Program-made: the position numbers and the translations under genes
In this document: positions 36,347 through 49,199 of the stretch, piece by piece
Layout: the number at the start of each line of letters is the position of its first letter
Numbering within the stretch: position 1 is the first letter of the stretch
The notes under the pieces: generated by a model
The model's input: only the letters and a program-made list of their open reading frames with translations
Databases searched by the model: none
What the model was told of the DNA's origin: nothing
Assembly (NCBI GenBank): GCA_025738555.1
Contig: JAOVFP010000014.1
Span: 2,728,001-2,792,000 of the forward strand
Length of the DNA: 64,000 bases
Reading direction: 5' to 3'
DNA from: Cyathus striatus
Taxonomy: Eukaryota; Basidiomycota; Agaricomycetes; Agaricales; Nidulariaceae

Positions 36347-36985
36347 CTATCACCAATCAGATGTTCAGGTTGATCACTGGTTCATGTTGGGCAAATATCT
36401 CACTTTTCTTGAGCTTCTCTGGCTTCAAAAATTGAAATATGCCATCTAACTATGCTATTATACATGAATATCACTTTTTTTTTATGGAGAATCACTCAAA
36501 ATTCAATCATGCTGGCTGTATATCAGCATAGTGGATTCTGAACTTTTTGATTGTTTTGATCAGGTTGATTGATGGACATGCCCCATGTGAGTTGCATTAA
36601 GTGAGCAGTTGCTCATTTATTGTTCTTGGCATGTTAATACTGACAACACTTTAAGAACTTTGTTGTGTTCATTATGGGGTTTACTTTCAGTCCTCAGTGT
36701 CTCCTATGGCTGGTCAGGAGTAAGAGCCATGCATACAAAAATTCAGATTATGAAATTCACACCCAGGCAGCTATTCAAGGGACAAAGGATAAGAAGTATA
36801 AGAACTACAAAAATGCAGCTTTGGCAGATGGTGTAAGTGCTTTAACTCCTTGTGAAGCTTGACTAAGGGACCTGCCAATTGCCATCAACATGATCAATGG
36901 AGTTTGAATTTTACCAATAGTCACACTTGGTCACACCTGTAACAACATGAACCAGTGATCAACCCGAACATCTGATTGGCGATAG
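36347..36985. mobile_element. TA-flanked MITE family 2, copy 1
   Basis: Inverted ends CTATC(A/G)CCAATCAGATGTTC followed by (A/G)GGTTGATCACTGGTTCATG, about 40 bases, bordered by TA at both sides. Interior similar to 47264-47614, with about 290 extra bases (about 36600-36880) of unknown origin. Confidence 0.75.
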
Positions 36986-36987
36986 TA

Positions 36988-39867
36988 TCCATGGGAAGAT
37001 CGATGACCATTGACAGGATGTGCATAGTATCCTATGATTGATAAATAATTAATGGGTTAGAATATGCATAGTGTAGTTAATCAATCCAAGTGCATTGAGT
37101 TGGGGTGTACACTGTTTGGTGTACATGGTTGTCAACACACCTCAGACAGGCCTGAATCGGGTTCATGTAAATATGGTACATCCCAATTTTTGTAACAATT
37201 AGAATATGCCATAATATATGTAATGTGTCAGATGCATTAGAAAATTCTAAATTGGGTAATACATCTACTTATTGTTCCAATTGTTTTGTGCCGAATTTAC
37301 CTGTGCAATGTGAACTGAGCCTCCGAAAATTTTCTGATTGGCCTAGGAATGGATGGGGGTCACAGATCTTATTGTAAATATCTTGCATGGATCAGTCAGT
37401 TTTCCTATTCTTGCACATATTCTAGATTTGCTCACACATCAGTCAGATAACATATTTTAATAACTATTCTAATTGTTAAGTAAATTGGGTTGTACCATAT
37501 TTACAGCGATCCGATCCACCCTTGTCTGAGGTGACAGTTGTCACTGGCTCGCTTTTGAAGCTGATAAGATAAACGCCCAATGCGCGCTAATTGCACTGGT
37601 AGTAGTACAACTTTCGTGTTCCGGTTTCTCACGCTAGGCACTGTTCGTAGCATGCTCCGACTCAACTCCGACTCGTCTTCGCTTGCGGTGACCACAATCC
37701 TCTGCTCGTCGTCGACACTGTCATAATTACCGGCCGATGTCTACTATGTCTAGATTATTCTCATGTGTTCTACTCCTAATTCTGGCTGGGAACGATGGGT
37801 GATAGAGCTCAGGTAGAGATAGGGCGGGGATATGGTAAGCGCTCTTCGTTACTGAGGTCGTTGATAGTCTTAGCCCAGTTGCAGTGAGAACGTCGATTTT
37901 TGGACAACACCAAGCTCATATGTACATTCACTGTTACTGAGGATAACTTGCGCCTCGTAAACACCCCTCAGCACCCTGTGGACACTTTCAAGCATGTATC
38001 TGTCACGGCTCTAATAATTCGACTGCCCTGAGTCCATCCTATGATCGTCGTCCACACCATTGCAATCGCCCACTCTTCGCTATCCCCCAATAACAAACAC
38101 GCTCTCACCATAGCATACGACATTCGCTGCCTCAATCAACTACGCTATCTTCGATATCCCTTTCCACATCTTACTGAAGACTACCAATGACTACTATGTT
38201 TAGGCTCTTCTCATGTCTTGTGAAAAACAGCCCTTCTACCCGCAGCTTGTTGGAAACGATCCGGTGATAGAACTTAGATGGGGACAGAGCGTGCATATGG
38301 TAAGCATTTTTGGTCAATAGGGTCGTTGGGGTCGTTGATAGTCTCAGACTAGTCTCACCCCAGAAGTCGATTAGGCTGCACTCAGAGCAATCGTGACTGA
38401 AGACAACTTTTGCATCATGACATAAACGTCTTTTGGAACCGTGGAGCCCTTCCGAGAGTCTCATCATCATCGTTGACTGCGCTGCCACGAATGCTGGAAC
38501 GAGCGGTGTGACAGTACATGCCTTTTCCCTCTGAGCATTTACACCAACTCATATTGTAACAGATATTTCTACTCCCGATGACCAAGAGGGTGTACATTCC
38601 TTAGCGCCATTCCAGTACCAGCTGCCACCCCGCCTCTAGCATTGCATGCTTCACGTCTCGTCCTCAGTCAGAAAGCTAACCAAAGTTGCCTCCCCACCTA
38701 CGCACAAGCCCGGCATTGTTATTGTACTAGGGAGAATCCTGTTGAGTAGGTGATTTTTGAGAGGACATCGGGATAGGGATGGTGCGGGGGACATGGTACG
38801 TACGGGACAAATACGATGGAAACCTTAAGGAACGAGGCGCAAACGAGGCCCTACCTCAGCACCTCTCCTTCAGTATACTCTCCACCCCTGACGGAGCGTC
38901 CATTTCCAAACCAGCTATCGCCTGCTACCTGCTCCTGCTTCCATCATCCAACGATTTGCGTCTCCGCACTCGAAGTTGTTTCCTCACGTAGTGAACGAGG
39001 CGAACGAGGGGGGCATGGTCATCAGGACGAATAGGGTGTGATGGATGCGGAGTCGTTCCTCTCCTAGCAGTTGTCATTCTGCGCCCTCTTCGATCCACCA
39101 TCCCGCTGGCCCCCTTTCCCGTCACTCGCTCGCATATCGTTGGTCATTGCAATGCTATTCGACGATCTCTCGCCTCAACCACGTCTTACTGCTATACGGT
39201 TACACATTGGTATCGCGCCTGCCAGTGTAACACTGGTCGAACTCGAACGGTCTCAGTGGTTTCTTACCACCCTACCTTCCTGTAACTCTTACCGCTCGTA
39301 ATTACTCATTGGTATCGATACAGCCAGTGTGACGCTGTCCAAACTCGAAGGGCCCTCATCCCCAAAGGAGTGATGAGGTTGTCCGTCCGTGAAGGGGGTT
39401 TGTAGCTGGACGATGTCGTAGTGGGGAAGAACACGTGGGATGAGGTGGAATTGAAATCGTACCCCTTGAAAGATCCGTCGCCTGATACTCTCCCACCTCT
39501 GCCTGTGATCGAACGAACAGGTATGTACTTTAGTCTTTAGTTCATCAAGTACCCTCATCAACTTATATACCTCTACTCCCCACGCTCAACTGGGCCTCGA
39601 TTTCCAACCAGCTGCTTCCCCACCTCCACTTCAAGTGTTTCTCATCCGCAGTCAAAATGCTGCTCGAAGACGTTTCAAATCCGCTGGACACCAGAGCTCT
39701 GTCACCGTTGTATTTATGCTGTTGACAATCTCGATGGGGGATATGTGACGATTGAGGTGGACGACAGGATGGGGATGGCGTGGGAGATGAGGCGGAGCTA
39801 GGGTTTGAGGAGGGTGTCACTGATCTATGTTGAAGGAAAGCAGTAAGGCAAATAGGCTGAGGCAATG
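36988..39867 (+). repeat. Dispersed repeat R, copy 3
   Basis: TATCCATGGGAAGATCGATGA after the MITE recurs at 48292. TTTCTCACGCTAGGCACTGTTCG near 37625 recurs at 49201. GAGCCCTTCCGAGAGTCTCATC at 38450 recurs at 7553. The segment coding LKDPSPDTLPPLP near 39465 recurs at 51808. Ends at the target site of the young TIR element. No intact gene. Confidence 0.65.
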
Positions 39868-39876
39868 GGTCGGTGG

Positions 39877-41187
39877 TAGTCTCGGCTACCCATCCCGTTT
39901 GCGGCGATTCGTCCAAAAAAGGACTTCCCACCGCAACGGTCTGGGATATCTCCAACGACTTTAGGAGGGGTGTGCATTCCGCGTTCACCGGGAATTCGGA
40001 AGGGTCCTTTTGCATTACCAATACATCAAATTAGTCATGTGACCTTCCGTTTTGGGACATTATTTGTAATCACAATGCGCGCATCATCGCCAGTCACTTA
40101 TCTTTATTGATTGTTGATTTGATTGTGTATCCACTCTACCACAACGTTCTCTGCATTTCTGCGTAGGCTACTTACCACTGAAAACAACTGAAATAACATG
40201 CCTCTCCAGTCAAGACAATTATTCAATTTATCACTTCACTTCTCTGATGGATATGAAGAACTGAGTGGAGAGAGCTCTCCTGTTAGGCCTTCCTCTCCAG
40301 ATGGACCTGCTCTTACTCCACCTACCAGGGAAGAACTACTAGCAATTATTGATCCAAGTATTCAATATTTTGAAGAGGAAGACAGGAAGGAAGACTCTGA
40401 CCCTGACTATACTGTTCCAAATCAGAGGAAGGTGCCACAGACACTGGATACCAAGATCTCAGGGATTTTGGATCATATGCATGCAGTTGACCGTTGCTTG
40501 TCCATGTATCAATTTATTCTAGGTGTTTTTAAATCCAATAATCCTTCCACAAAGACATACTCTGGAAGGTTCTATTCTGAGAACTCACATATCAATGTAA
40601 TGGATCTTTGGTGGAAGCAAAATGGTGGAATGCGAGATACTAGCATGGTGGAGTGGATTATGGACCGGGCTGCTGAGATATGTAGTCAAGAAGCTAGTTT
40701 CCTCACCACCCAAGCATCTGAAGGCCCTTACACTGAAGTAGCTGAATACCTGTGCCTTCCTTCATCAAAAGTCAATGTTGACACAGTGGATAAATTTCAG
40801 CTGAAGCAATTACAATCTATATATAATCAAGTTGCTCCAAATTTCCAGAAGTTGCTTAAGGCATTTACATAAGATAAAGGTATGTTCTGAGACAGAATGA
40901 CAAGAGGTAGTAAAAGCAAGGGGATACAAAGGATACACCGTGGATGGTACAGAAACAATACAGAACGCGACGCGCTACGACGCGCGCATTGTGATTACAA
41001 ATAATGTCCCAAAACGGAAGGTCACATGACTAATTTGATGTATTGGTAATGCAAAAGGACCCTTCCGAATTCCCGGTAAACGCGGAATGCACACCCCTCC
41101 TAAAGTCGTTGGAGATATCCCAGACCGTTGCGGTGGGAAGTCCTTTTTTGGACGAATCGCCGCAAACGGGATGGGTAGCCGAGACTA
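39877..41187. mobile_element. Young 1.3-kb TIR element carrying one gene
   Basis: Inverted arms of about 206 bases (39877-40082 and 40982-41187) differ at only one position that I can see. They start TAGTCTCGGCTACCCATCCC. The 9-base direct repeat GGTCGGTGG lies outside each end (39868-39876 and 41188-41196). Arm length and duplication size resemble Mutator-type elements. The only ORF (40198-40872) is not a recognisable DDE transposase, so mobilisation in trans is likely. Near-identical arms imply recent movement or gene conversion. Confidence 0.85.
40198..40872 (+). CDS. Transposon-borne 224-residue protein
   Basis: A single uninterrupted frame from ATG to TAA, filling the unique centre of the TIR element and starting about 115 bases inside the left arm. 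Residues 1-85 are polar, Pro/Ser-rich and acidic (SSPVRPSSPDGPALTPP, EEEDRKEDSDPDYT), probably disordered. Residues about 90-224 look like a compact helical domain (ILDHMHAVDRCLSMYQFIL, RFYSENSHINVMDLWWKQNG, FQKLLKAF). I see no DDE triad, zinc knuckle or helicase motif. It resembles in style the N-terminal helical region of basidiomycete repeat-associated hypothetical proteins (DUF6589-type), but that is an impression. Either an element-encoded accessory protein or a captured host exon. Confidence 0.65.
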   Translation: MPLQSRQLFNLSLHFSDGYEELSGESSPVRPSSPDGPALTPPTREELLAIIDPSIQYFEEEDRKEDSDPDYTVPNQRKVPQTLDTKISGILDHMHAVDRCLSMYQFILGVFKSNNPSTKTYSGRFYSENSHINVMDLWWKQNGGMRDTSMVEWIMDRAAEICSQEASFLTTQASEGPYTEVAEYLCLPSSKVNVDTVDKFQLKQLQSIYNQVAPNFQKLLKAFT

Positions 41188-41198
41188 GGTCGGTGGTA

Positions 41199-42104
41199 GG
41201 TCCCCTGTTATAACTCGATGCGGATCTAAGGGTCCGAAATTCCCAAAACGACTTCTCACGTGATTGGGTTGCAAGCCAGTTTGAGCGGTACTGTGGCATA
41301 AGGAAGCGCACTTATATGTCAATATCTTCTCCCGCGCATGTAGTTATGTACATTAGATGGTACATACATTGGTTTTGGCAATAAAATATGTATCAGACTT
41401 AAAAGTATTCGTGATATTAAATCTATAATTTACTTTGTACTTATTCTGCCAAAGCAAACATTGAAAGCATAGTACAAATATACTAGTCATGTTTCTTTCA
41501 AATAAAATAAAAAGAGAGATTTATGTGTTACATATTATGACAACACAGACTGAGAGAATATATATATTTGTTGATCTTATTCCAAACGCATGAGATGTAC
41601 AACTGATAAAGTATTTTATTACTAGCTCTTTACGACATACTTATTATATATTACTTTCCAGTGTAGTAGTATGTACTTACTGTATTCCTTGTGTGCCGTG
41701 GTCATGGTACGGTACAAATTTTCGAACTGACCTTTTCAGTGACCGTATTTTAAGTATACTACTACAAGCGAGAACCAAAATTACTTTAGTAAGTATAATA
41801 GTTTTAATTTAGTTACAGATACAACTTAGTCACCAGTGGAAATAGCACTTCGAGTCTCAGATAAGACTAAAAACCGAGGAAAAAATCATATTTATTACCT
41901 CACAACATAGGTAATCGTTACCAGTGAAGAAAGTGAAAAAAAACGGAACTGAGAGCTTTGCAGTTTGGTTACTTATTAAATCAACGACCTGTTCATGAGC
42001 ATCCTATGTAGTAAGCGCTTGTAAGCGCCTTCTTAGCTGTGCGGACTGGTTTGCTGATGGGCACGTGTTTCAGGGTCAACGCTAAGCGAGTTATAACAGG
42101 GGAC
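41199..42104. mobile_element. TIR element abutting the young element
   Basis: GGTCCCCTGTTATAACTCG at the left and its complement (CGAGTTATAACAGGGGACT) at the right, each bordered by TA (41197-41198, 42105-42106). AT-rich, non-coding interior. It starts right after the target-site repeat of the 39877-41187 element. Confidence 0.55.
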
Positions 42105-42106
42105 TA

Positions 42107-43440
42107 TGGACTCGCAATGGGTTCCTATAGTATCGTGATTTCACTTCGGTTCAATTGTTACTTACTTCCTTTCTTTTCTGATAAGTTATTATGGCTGTAC
42201 TATACCGAATAGCCTCGAGCGGCTCCTATTTCGTATTCTATCTCGACGATCCATACAATTATAGACTTACAAACGTCGGTCTAGGTGTCCCACCACCGCT
42301 GGTTGTTGTGCCGCCCTGCAGATTGGTCACCTGCAGCTACCTTTCAGGGGAGGTAGCCATCATAATGCGCCAACATCAGTCTTGTGATCTCGTCAAGTGA
42401 GTGCGGCCGCGCCGTTTTGTCTGTCTCGCAAGGGTTTGGATCGGTGAGCTTTTTGTTTTATTCATTGTTTTCTTTAAATGGGCTCTCTACGAACTCGCAT
42501 TCTTTTCCTTTGTTTCGTCTTCCTATGAGATGTGCGTTCCTATTGGCTCTGACGGCGTGAGAGTACGCGCGCGTCATCCAAATTGTATTACCATCGTTTG
42601 TATTATATGGTACTATATGGTACGGGCAATACACAGGACAATCTTACCTCTTTCTGACTAAGTTTACCGTGCACCCGTCTAAGTTTTATCGAACTTCCTC
42701 AACCTCAAAGAGAGAAAATTCACATTCAACATCTCAAGGCTCAAGCTAAGTATCATTCAAAGTCTACGATAGCTGACTACTTTTCTATAGATAGTACCCT
42801 ACTTTTGCTAAGTCAGATCAGCGGCGCTTGCTACGCGTCAATCGGATAATTCCTCCACAATGTTTTGTTCCCGTGTAAGATATAGGTTTGGATATCTCTG
42901 TCAGTTCTGTGCGGGCATTAGAAGAGTGTAGGCTTTACTCGAGTTTTGACGACACTGTTTAAATCGGCTCATTTGCTTCGCAATATACAGTCAGTGGTCC
43001 TGGAGCTCAGTACTCAATACTTAGAATATTTAATCTCTTGGAAAAGGATAGAAAATTAGCTTGCAGCCATCAATGGATATGTTTGTCAGCATTGATGAAC
43101 CTTGAAGTTGACTTTTATTTAATTTTTTACTCAATATCCACAGCACCTGTCGCTCTAAAACATTTTTAATAGTATATACATATCAAATAAATGTGTTTGG
43201 CAATTTTTTGCAGATTTATGCTAATTATTTATATGTGGCCAAATTTTTTGGGCAACTTGAAAATGTAAGAAGTGGAAGTCATAAGAAGAATTGAATATAG
43301 AAAGAAAAATATGTCAAGGTGGTCACAGATTTGAGACATGAAAAATGTGATGGATATGTTTCTGGTAAAATTATATAAATTCAACACATGTAATACATAT
43401 AAACCACACCACATACCAATCAGATGTCTTAGCATGTTGA
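42107..43440. other. Region without recognised genes
   Basis: Plus-strand frames at 42191-42400 and 42401-42661 adjoin but show no family, start context or splice signals. This is also the 3' flank of the gene at 43454-45956. Confidence 0.45.
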
Positions 43441-43453
43441 ACTCTTGGAAGCA

Positions 43454-45956
43454 CTAGGAGCAGCTGTGTCTTCTCAGTGGTTCCAAATCGACATAGGTCC
43501 ATCTTGAAAATCTATGTGATGATTCTCCACAGCCAACGCTGCTGGTCTCTAATACTGCTATCTCTGCAGTGATATCCCTATGCAATTGTTCCGGTAACTT
43601 GTTTTCTGTACCAGATAGACGAGATATAGCTTCAACAACTAAATCGCGTACATTTGTGGATTCATGTGCTTCTGATAGGTTAAGCTTCCATTTATCAAAG
43701 CTTGCCATTTCCTGTATAACATCTTCGATTTTAGAGTAGCGCATAAAACTACAAAGTGACCAGGGTTTAACACCACGTTCAAAGAAATGAATGAGCAGCT
43801 GCCATTCCAGCTGCATTACATCATGTAATTTCTGATCCATCCTATGTGTACGTTCGCTACATAGTTTGGCAGCGAAGCTGAGTCGTTGAAGCAAGGAGCA
43901 TCGTATTGCTTTCCAAATGGGGAGCTTATTCGGGTCATATTCCACATCTTTGTCTATATCATAACATCTTTGTAGAAATGATAGCTCCCAGATATAAACC
44001 TCCCACAAACTTAAAATCTCCATGCATAAGCTTTCGACTATTCTTTGTGGATATGTGTCATCTGTCACTGCACTGTCATTGGACAAGAGCACTTGATAAG
44101 CACTTGATAAATAAGTGTTTATCATGCAGGACCTGGCATTTAAATATTGGTATCGTTCATCGTGAAGCTTCCCAAGTTCAAAATACTGATAGTCACGTTT
44201 TGAGCTGTCATCACTGCCCAACTTTTCATTTTCCCGCCCGTAATTGATGGCACGCTCCCAATCTTCATTGCACTGATTGAGACCACGCCAGTCAGGATCC
44301 TTTATGCTGCATATTTTGGCAGGATTGAGACTCCAATTGCTTTCAAAATCATAAATTTGTCCGCATTTGGCACCTAGGCGATAGTGAAGCTGACTAATGA
44401 CAGACCCATAACGTACTCCCAGCACCCTGCACGCACTAGAAGTCACCAATAGATCACTCCCGAAGTCCAATATTTCTGAACCAATTCCGGTTCCAAGTCC
44501 ATCCCGCACAAGGTCAATATGGGGAACGTTATCGACTGCAGAATATAAATGCTCGTCGTAATGTGGGCTCCCTTGGTAGTAAATTCTGGTAGTGTGTTCT
44601 CGGTGATCAAATATGGTAATGTACAGACTCCTTTTACCACATTTATTTTGCTATTTATATAGCTAGTTAGCAGATGATTCGCGTAATGATATTATGACTC
44701 ACATCACGGATTTCTCGAGTTAGGGTATAATAAAGCGTGAAATTGGGATCGTCGAAATGTTCGATAAGCCCCACGAATGAAACTATTGATTCAATGAAAT
44801 CTGATGCACGGGCCAAGGTGAGAACTTTGTATTTGTCAATCTGTTCTGTGGAACAAATACAAGTTGGAGGGGGTGCTTTATTTCGAAGACGCAATGTGAA
44901 TTGAAGTTGTGGCACTTGAGGAGGAGTTGACGAGTATAACTTGTGAAATATCATAAAGTATATAATGTCAACAGCACCTGCTAGCAATCCCCAGCATACC
45001 ATACGAATAATTGCTAAGCAGGCTTCGAGTGAAAACCAAATAAGCGTTCCCGTTGTAGATTTTGAACATTGAACAACCCAGAAGCAGCCCACATAACCGA
45101 TCACAATTGCGATAGCACTGATGGCAATGTTACTTGCATAAGCAAGTGTGTATATATCATTATGAGGTCTATCCTTATTTGAAATCTTTTTTAGAGTTCT
45201 ATTCTTCAAACTAGCCTCAGAAATTGATATGACACGTCTTTGGATCAGCAGTTGTATCGTTGTAGCTGTACTAAAGCTCCCAAAGGCTCGAAGCAGAGGG
45301 AAAAACCATCGAAGAAAAGGGCTCAGTGTAACGCCGCTTTTAATGTTCAAATATATATAAGGGATCATGTTGAAGGGAATTGTTAAAGCAGTAGCTCCAA
45401 TCGAAACACGGTTCCAAACATGCATATCAGTGTGAAGTGATATTGTGATATCTTGGATCCGCTCTATGCGCAGTTTCTTAAGCAGCTTTTCTAGTCGTGA
45501 CTCCACACCATATTCCATTTTATCGGCTCCGTTTATAGTTAACATGATCAATGACAGAGTTGAATCTGAGGGGGGGCGGGAGCCTATGTTTAATAGTGCT
45601 ATCGCTCCATCAGGAATCTTGGTAAAGTTTTTAAATATTTGAATATGCTCTACAGCTGGCATGGGGATGTTTAAAAGCTTGAAAATTACTTGAAGGATTC
45701 GAAAATAAATTAGTTCTAAATAGTCAGTAGGTTTTGCAACCGAAATTGCAGCCTTTAATCCTGCCCGAACGATTCCCAGGGATCCAAAAATAGATAGAGG
45801 TGCATATATCGTAAATGCGATTCCGTTTTTGAGTGTGTTGCTAACATGTTCCTGGCATTGTTCAGTACCAAGCAATACCAGTACAGCTCCGACACTCTGG
45901 ATCCCATTTGTTAGAGTACGTCCAATGCTCGGGCTACCAAGCGACATAGTAGCCAT
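43454..45956 (-). CDS. Large fungal membrane protein of unknown function
   Basis: Exons 45956-44703 and 44650-43454, joined across a 52-base intron (GTGAGT, branch TGCTAAC, acceptor ATAG), give 816 residues without a stop. I recall the N-terminus (TLTNGIQSVGAVLVLLGTEQ) as a recurrent opening of a basidiomycete hypothetical membrane family. Likely membrane segments lie at about 15-30, 45-70, 184-205, 214-236, 272-296 and 304-337. After the splice the chain continues CGKRSLYITIFDHREH and GTGIGSEILDFGSDLLV, then a soluble helical C-terminal half with several Trp-rich helices (SLWEVYIWELSFLQRCYD). No catalytic motif seen. A TATA-like TTTATAG lies near 46015. Intact frame and clean splice signals argue for a live gene amid repeats. 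Confidence 0.8.
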
Positions 45957-47263
45957 TGCTTAATCAAGAACCGGTAAAAATACGGAGAGGATAGTGATAG
46001 ATGGTGTAACGGTACTATAAAGGATTTTGTCAGATAATGCTGGGCTCGTGCGGATCACATCCAACGAAACTCACATACCGAAGATGAAAAGGTTGAAATA
46101 CTTATGGGGGAAAACTGAATGACAGCAGGAGCATATGTATACTGTAGCTTGTGTTAATTTTTTGCATGCTTGTGTCATGTATTCACGCACATTTCGAGTT
46201 ACCTAGCCAATAGAATGTATAGGGAACTTCAGCTCTGGTGTTGAGCATGAATTTGCAGAAACATCAAGGACTTCACAGGGAAGTTGCTGATCTGGGATAT
46301 AGGCTTACCTGAAGAGGTAGATAGAGGCTTAAGAACAACTAGGTAGGAGAGTATGACTTCCTTATTTTTGTACAGTAAAACTAGAGGTTATATAGAAGTT
46401 TTATATAATGTACAGAAGGTGTATATAAATATCCACTGCTGTATATAAAGCTGTTTAAAAGCTGTTATGCTGTTGAGTAGTACAGTAGTACTATAAATAA
46501 TGCTACTAATATTAGTCGCGCTCAGCTCAGCTATTCGGTTCATCGTTCCCCGTGTTTCAACCACTGCGACTCAACAGCAACCGAACCTTCTCAATCTAGT
46601 CAACCTCCAGCTGGAGGCTGAAATAATACCTTATACTTATGAATATTTGTGCTTACATTCGCCTGCTGAGCACTAGCACTGTTTTCAACGTTCAAGCCTT
46701 CAAGCTTCAAGATTAGTATCTACTAAGTACCTATCTTTTCATTAACAGTAGACGTTCTCTTCAGTCATACCGAAATCACTAACACCAACCTAGTATCAAG
46801 AAATATCTCTGTCGAACGACTACAAGGATACACTCATACCATCTATCCTTCTCGTAGGAAAGTCAATCTCAGTTGGCCCAAACTATCGCCTCCATCCACA
46901 ATCTACCACCTCAGCTACATTCACCGAGTCTCTAACTGCCATATGCTCCAACATTCCTTCAAGATTTCGCTGTTCAGGAAGATATGGTGTCCAAGAAACC
47001 TTGCGCTAACGTGGCTACTAAAGTGGTGCATACAGTGTTGAACCTGTGGTGAAGCGCTGGGTAATGGTTCCTTTCTGATAGTATCTTTTTAACGTCAGCT
47101 TACACTCGAATGCTTCTATCACAGCTCCGAATAGTAATGCACCTCGTCTCCCATGTCTTTGCCGTCAGCATCTCATATCGTCCACTCCACCGTGATCGCA
47201 TACGATATCCTTTAGGACTCTTCCAACTGTTACGGCATGAACAGCATTATTAACAAGCATCTA

Positions 47264-47614
47264 CTATCGCCCATCAGTAGTTCGTGTTGATCACTGGTTC
47301 GTTTTGGGCAAATTTCTCTATATTGCCGCGCTCTTCTGCCCTTAATATTTGACTTCTGCTATCTAGTAATGTTATTAAACTCGAATATGACCTTTAATTA
47401 CTGAAAATCTCTCAAATTTTAGATTTCTGTTTTTGGAAGGTCGTCACACTGGCCATGTTGCGGCAAGGCGGAATCTGAAAGTGGTGATCGTTTTGATCGT
47501 TTTGATGAACGAAAAGCACGCTAAGAGCACTTGTTCGGTTGTTTGAATTTCAGTAACGGTCACACATGTAACAACACGAACCAGTGATCAACACGAACTA
47601 CTGATGGGTGATAG
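47264..47614. mobile_element. MITE family 2, copy 2
   Basis: Inverted ends CTATCGCCCATCAGTAGTTC then GTGTTGATCACTGGTTCG, bordered by TA at 47262-47263 and 47615-47616. 351 bases, and interior resembles the 36347 copy. Confidence 0.75.
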
Positions 47615-48814
47615 TACTGAATTCTCATGCCATGATTATCAGGTTCGGAGGATATGTGCCGGAGAGCTAGCTCAGGGATTATGTGTACTACTTGTGCACT
47701 GCCGTTTCTGTTCTGATTCTTCATGTTTCAGTACTTCAGTGCTGTTCTTCGATCATCACATATCCATTACTCAGTCCAACTACTCATGACTAATGTGTAC
47801 TGCTCTTGATGTACACTCAACACTCAGCGCTCAAGTCACTCTTATCAAAAATTCCATAAGCTGGGGAAATCGATGTCTTATAGTCGATTAGCCACTGGAA
47901 TATGTAAGGAAGCAAAAAAATCATCATCCATAATTCTAAGACAAAAATAGTTGTGGATACTCAGCTTACAAATTATCATCCATTTATCTGTAATGCAGTA
48001 ACGGTGATTGCACAAGGTCTCACACGATGTCCATTCTGTCCCTTCGAAACAGCTTTTACAAAATGATGATCTCTAAGCACTATAAACATGATTCGATTAA
48101 CCGAGCCAGGTACCTAGCGAGGATAAATCTTATAAATTCTTAACAGTATACCGGTCGGTTTGAATGCATCATTTAGCTAGGTTTAAATGCGACTCTGAGA
48201 AGGCCGTGCTATTATAGGCTATTATTGTAAGGATCGACTACGAGGAAGAAGACAATGCTTGGCTTATTCACACGACATTAATAATATCCATGGGAAGATC
48301 GATGAAAGGACAGGAGTGGTATCCTATCATCAATTTTATACTTACTAGGATAAGGCTTGCATAAATGTGGTTAATCGCTCCAAGTCCACTGAGAGCTGGA
48401 TAAACGCGGCACTACTCAGCTTCGTTACTAGTTCAATTTCCGTTCCGGTTTATGACTCTCGTCGTTGTTTGTCACACTCTATATATAGTATTCGACTACC
48501 CTAGCCCTTGACAGGCTTGGCTACATTCCTCTGCTCAGGAGTCAGTGCTCGTCACTCATTGTTCACACCATCGCAGTCTTCTACTTGTGGCTATGATGCC
48601 ATAGTTAAAATGCAACTGCACTTAATTATTGGTCTTTTGGTTTTTGCTCGTCGTCCAAGCACTGAGCAGACGTAGTCTCCCACTACTGGCTGTTGGACTT
48701 GACAATGAGAAACATTGGACTCTGGAGTGCATGATGAGAAATGTGTTCGTAAGCATCCAACGTCCAGCACTTGTTCGACCCTGTGAGTCATTCTCATGCT
48801 TATCGTTGTTAGTA

Positions 48815-49199
48815 CTGGATAATTTCGACCAAGTGTTCAGACCCTTTTAGGTGTGACGGTCCAAACCTCTGTTCACAGCCCTATATAGTGTGACACCTGA
48901 AGTGAACTGTTTGCAGCCTAAGCCATTGGGTGAGCAAAATTTAAGCTGGAATAGATTTGAATGGCTTTCAACTGTAATTATTATACTCATTTTACACTTC
49001 AGGAGGTATATATTGATATCAACACTGTTTAAAATATTACTACTTATTTTATTTTATTTTTAACAAATTTTCACAATTTTTTGTTTTCCTTGTACCTGTG
49101 TTCATGAGTCTTTGTGACACGTGACCAACAGCTAAATCTGTTCTGTTCATGGCCATGTGTGATGCGTGACTGAACAGTTGGTCGAAATTTCCATTCCAG
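48815..49199. mobile_element. MITE family 1, copy 3
   Basis: Ends CTGGATAATTTCGACCAAGT and, inverted, CTGGAATGGAAATTTCGACC; TA is kept on the left and reads TT on the right. The R-repeat sequence resumes right after it (TTTCTCACGTTAGGCACTGTC, compare 37625). Confidence 0.65.

Noticed and set aside
42191..42661. Two adjoining plus-strand frames as one gene
   Set aside because: No splice signals join them and neither shows a domain.
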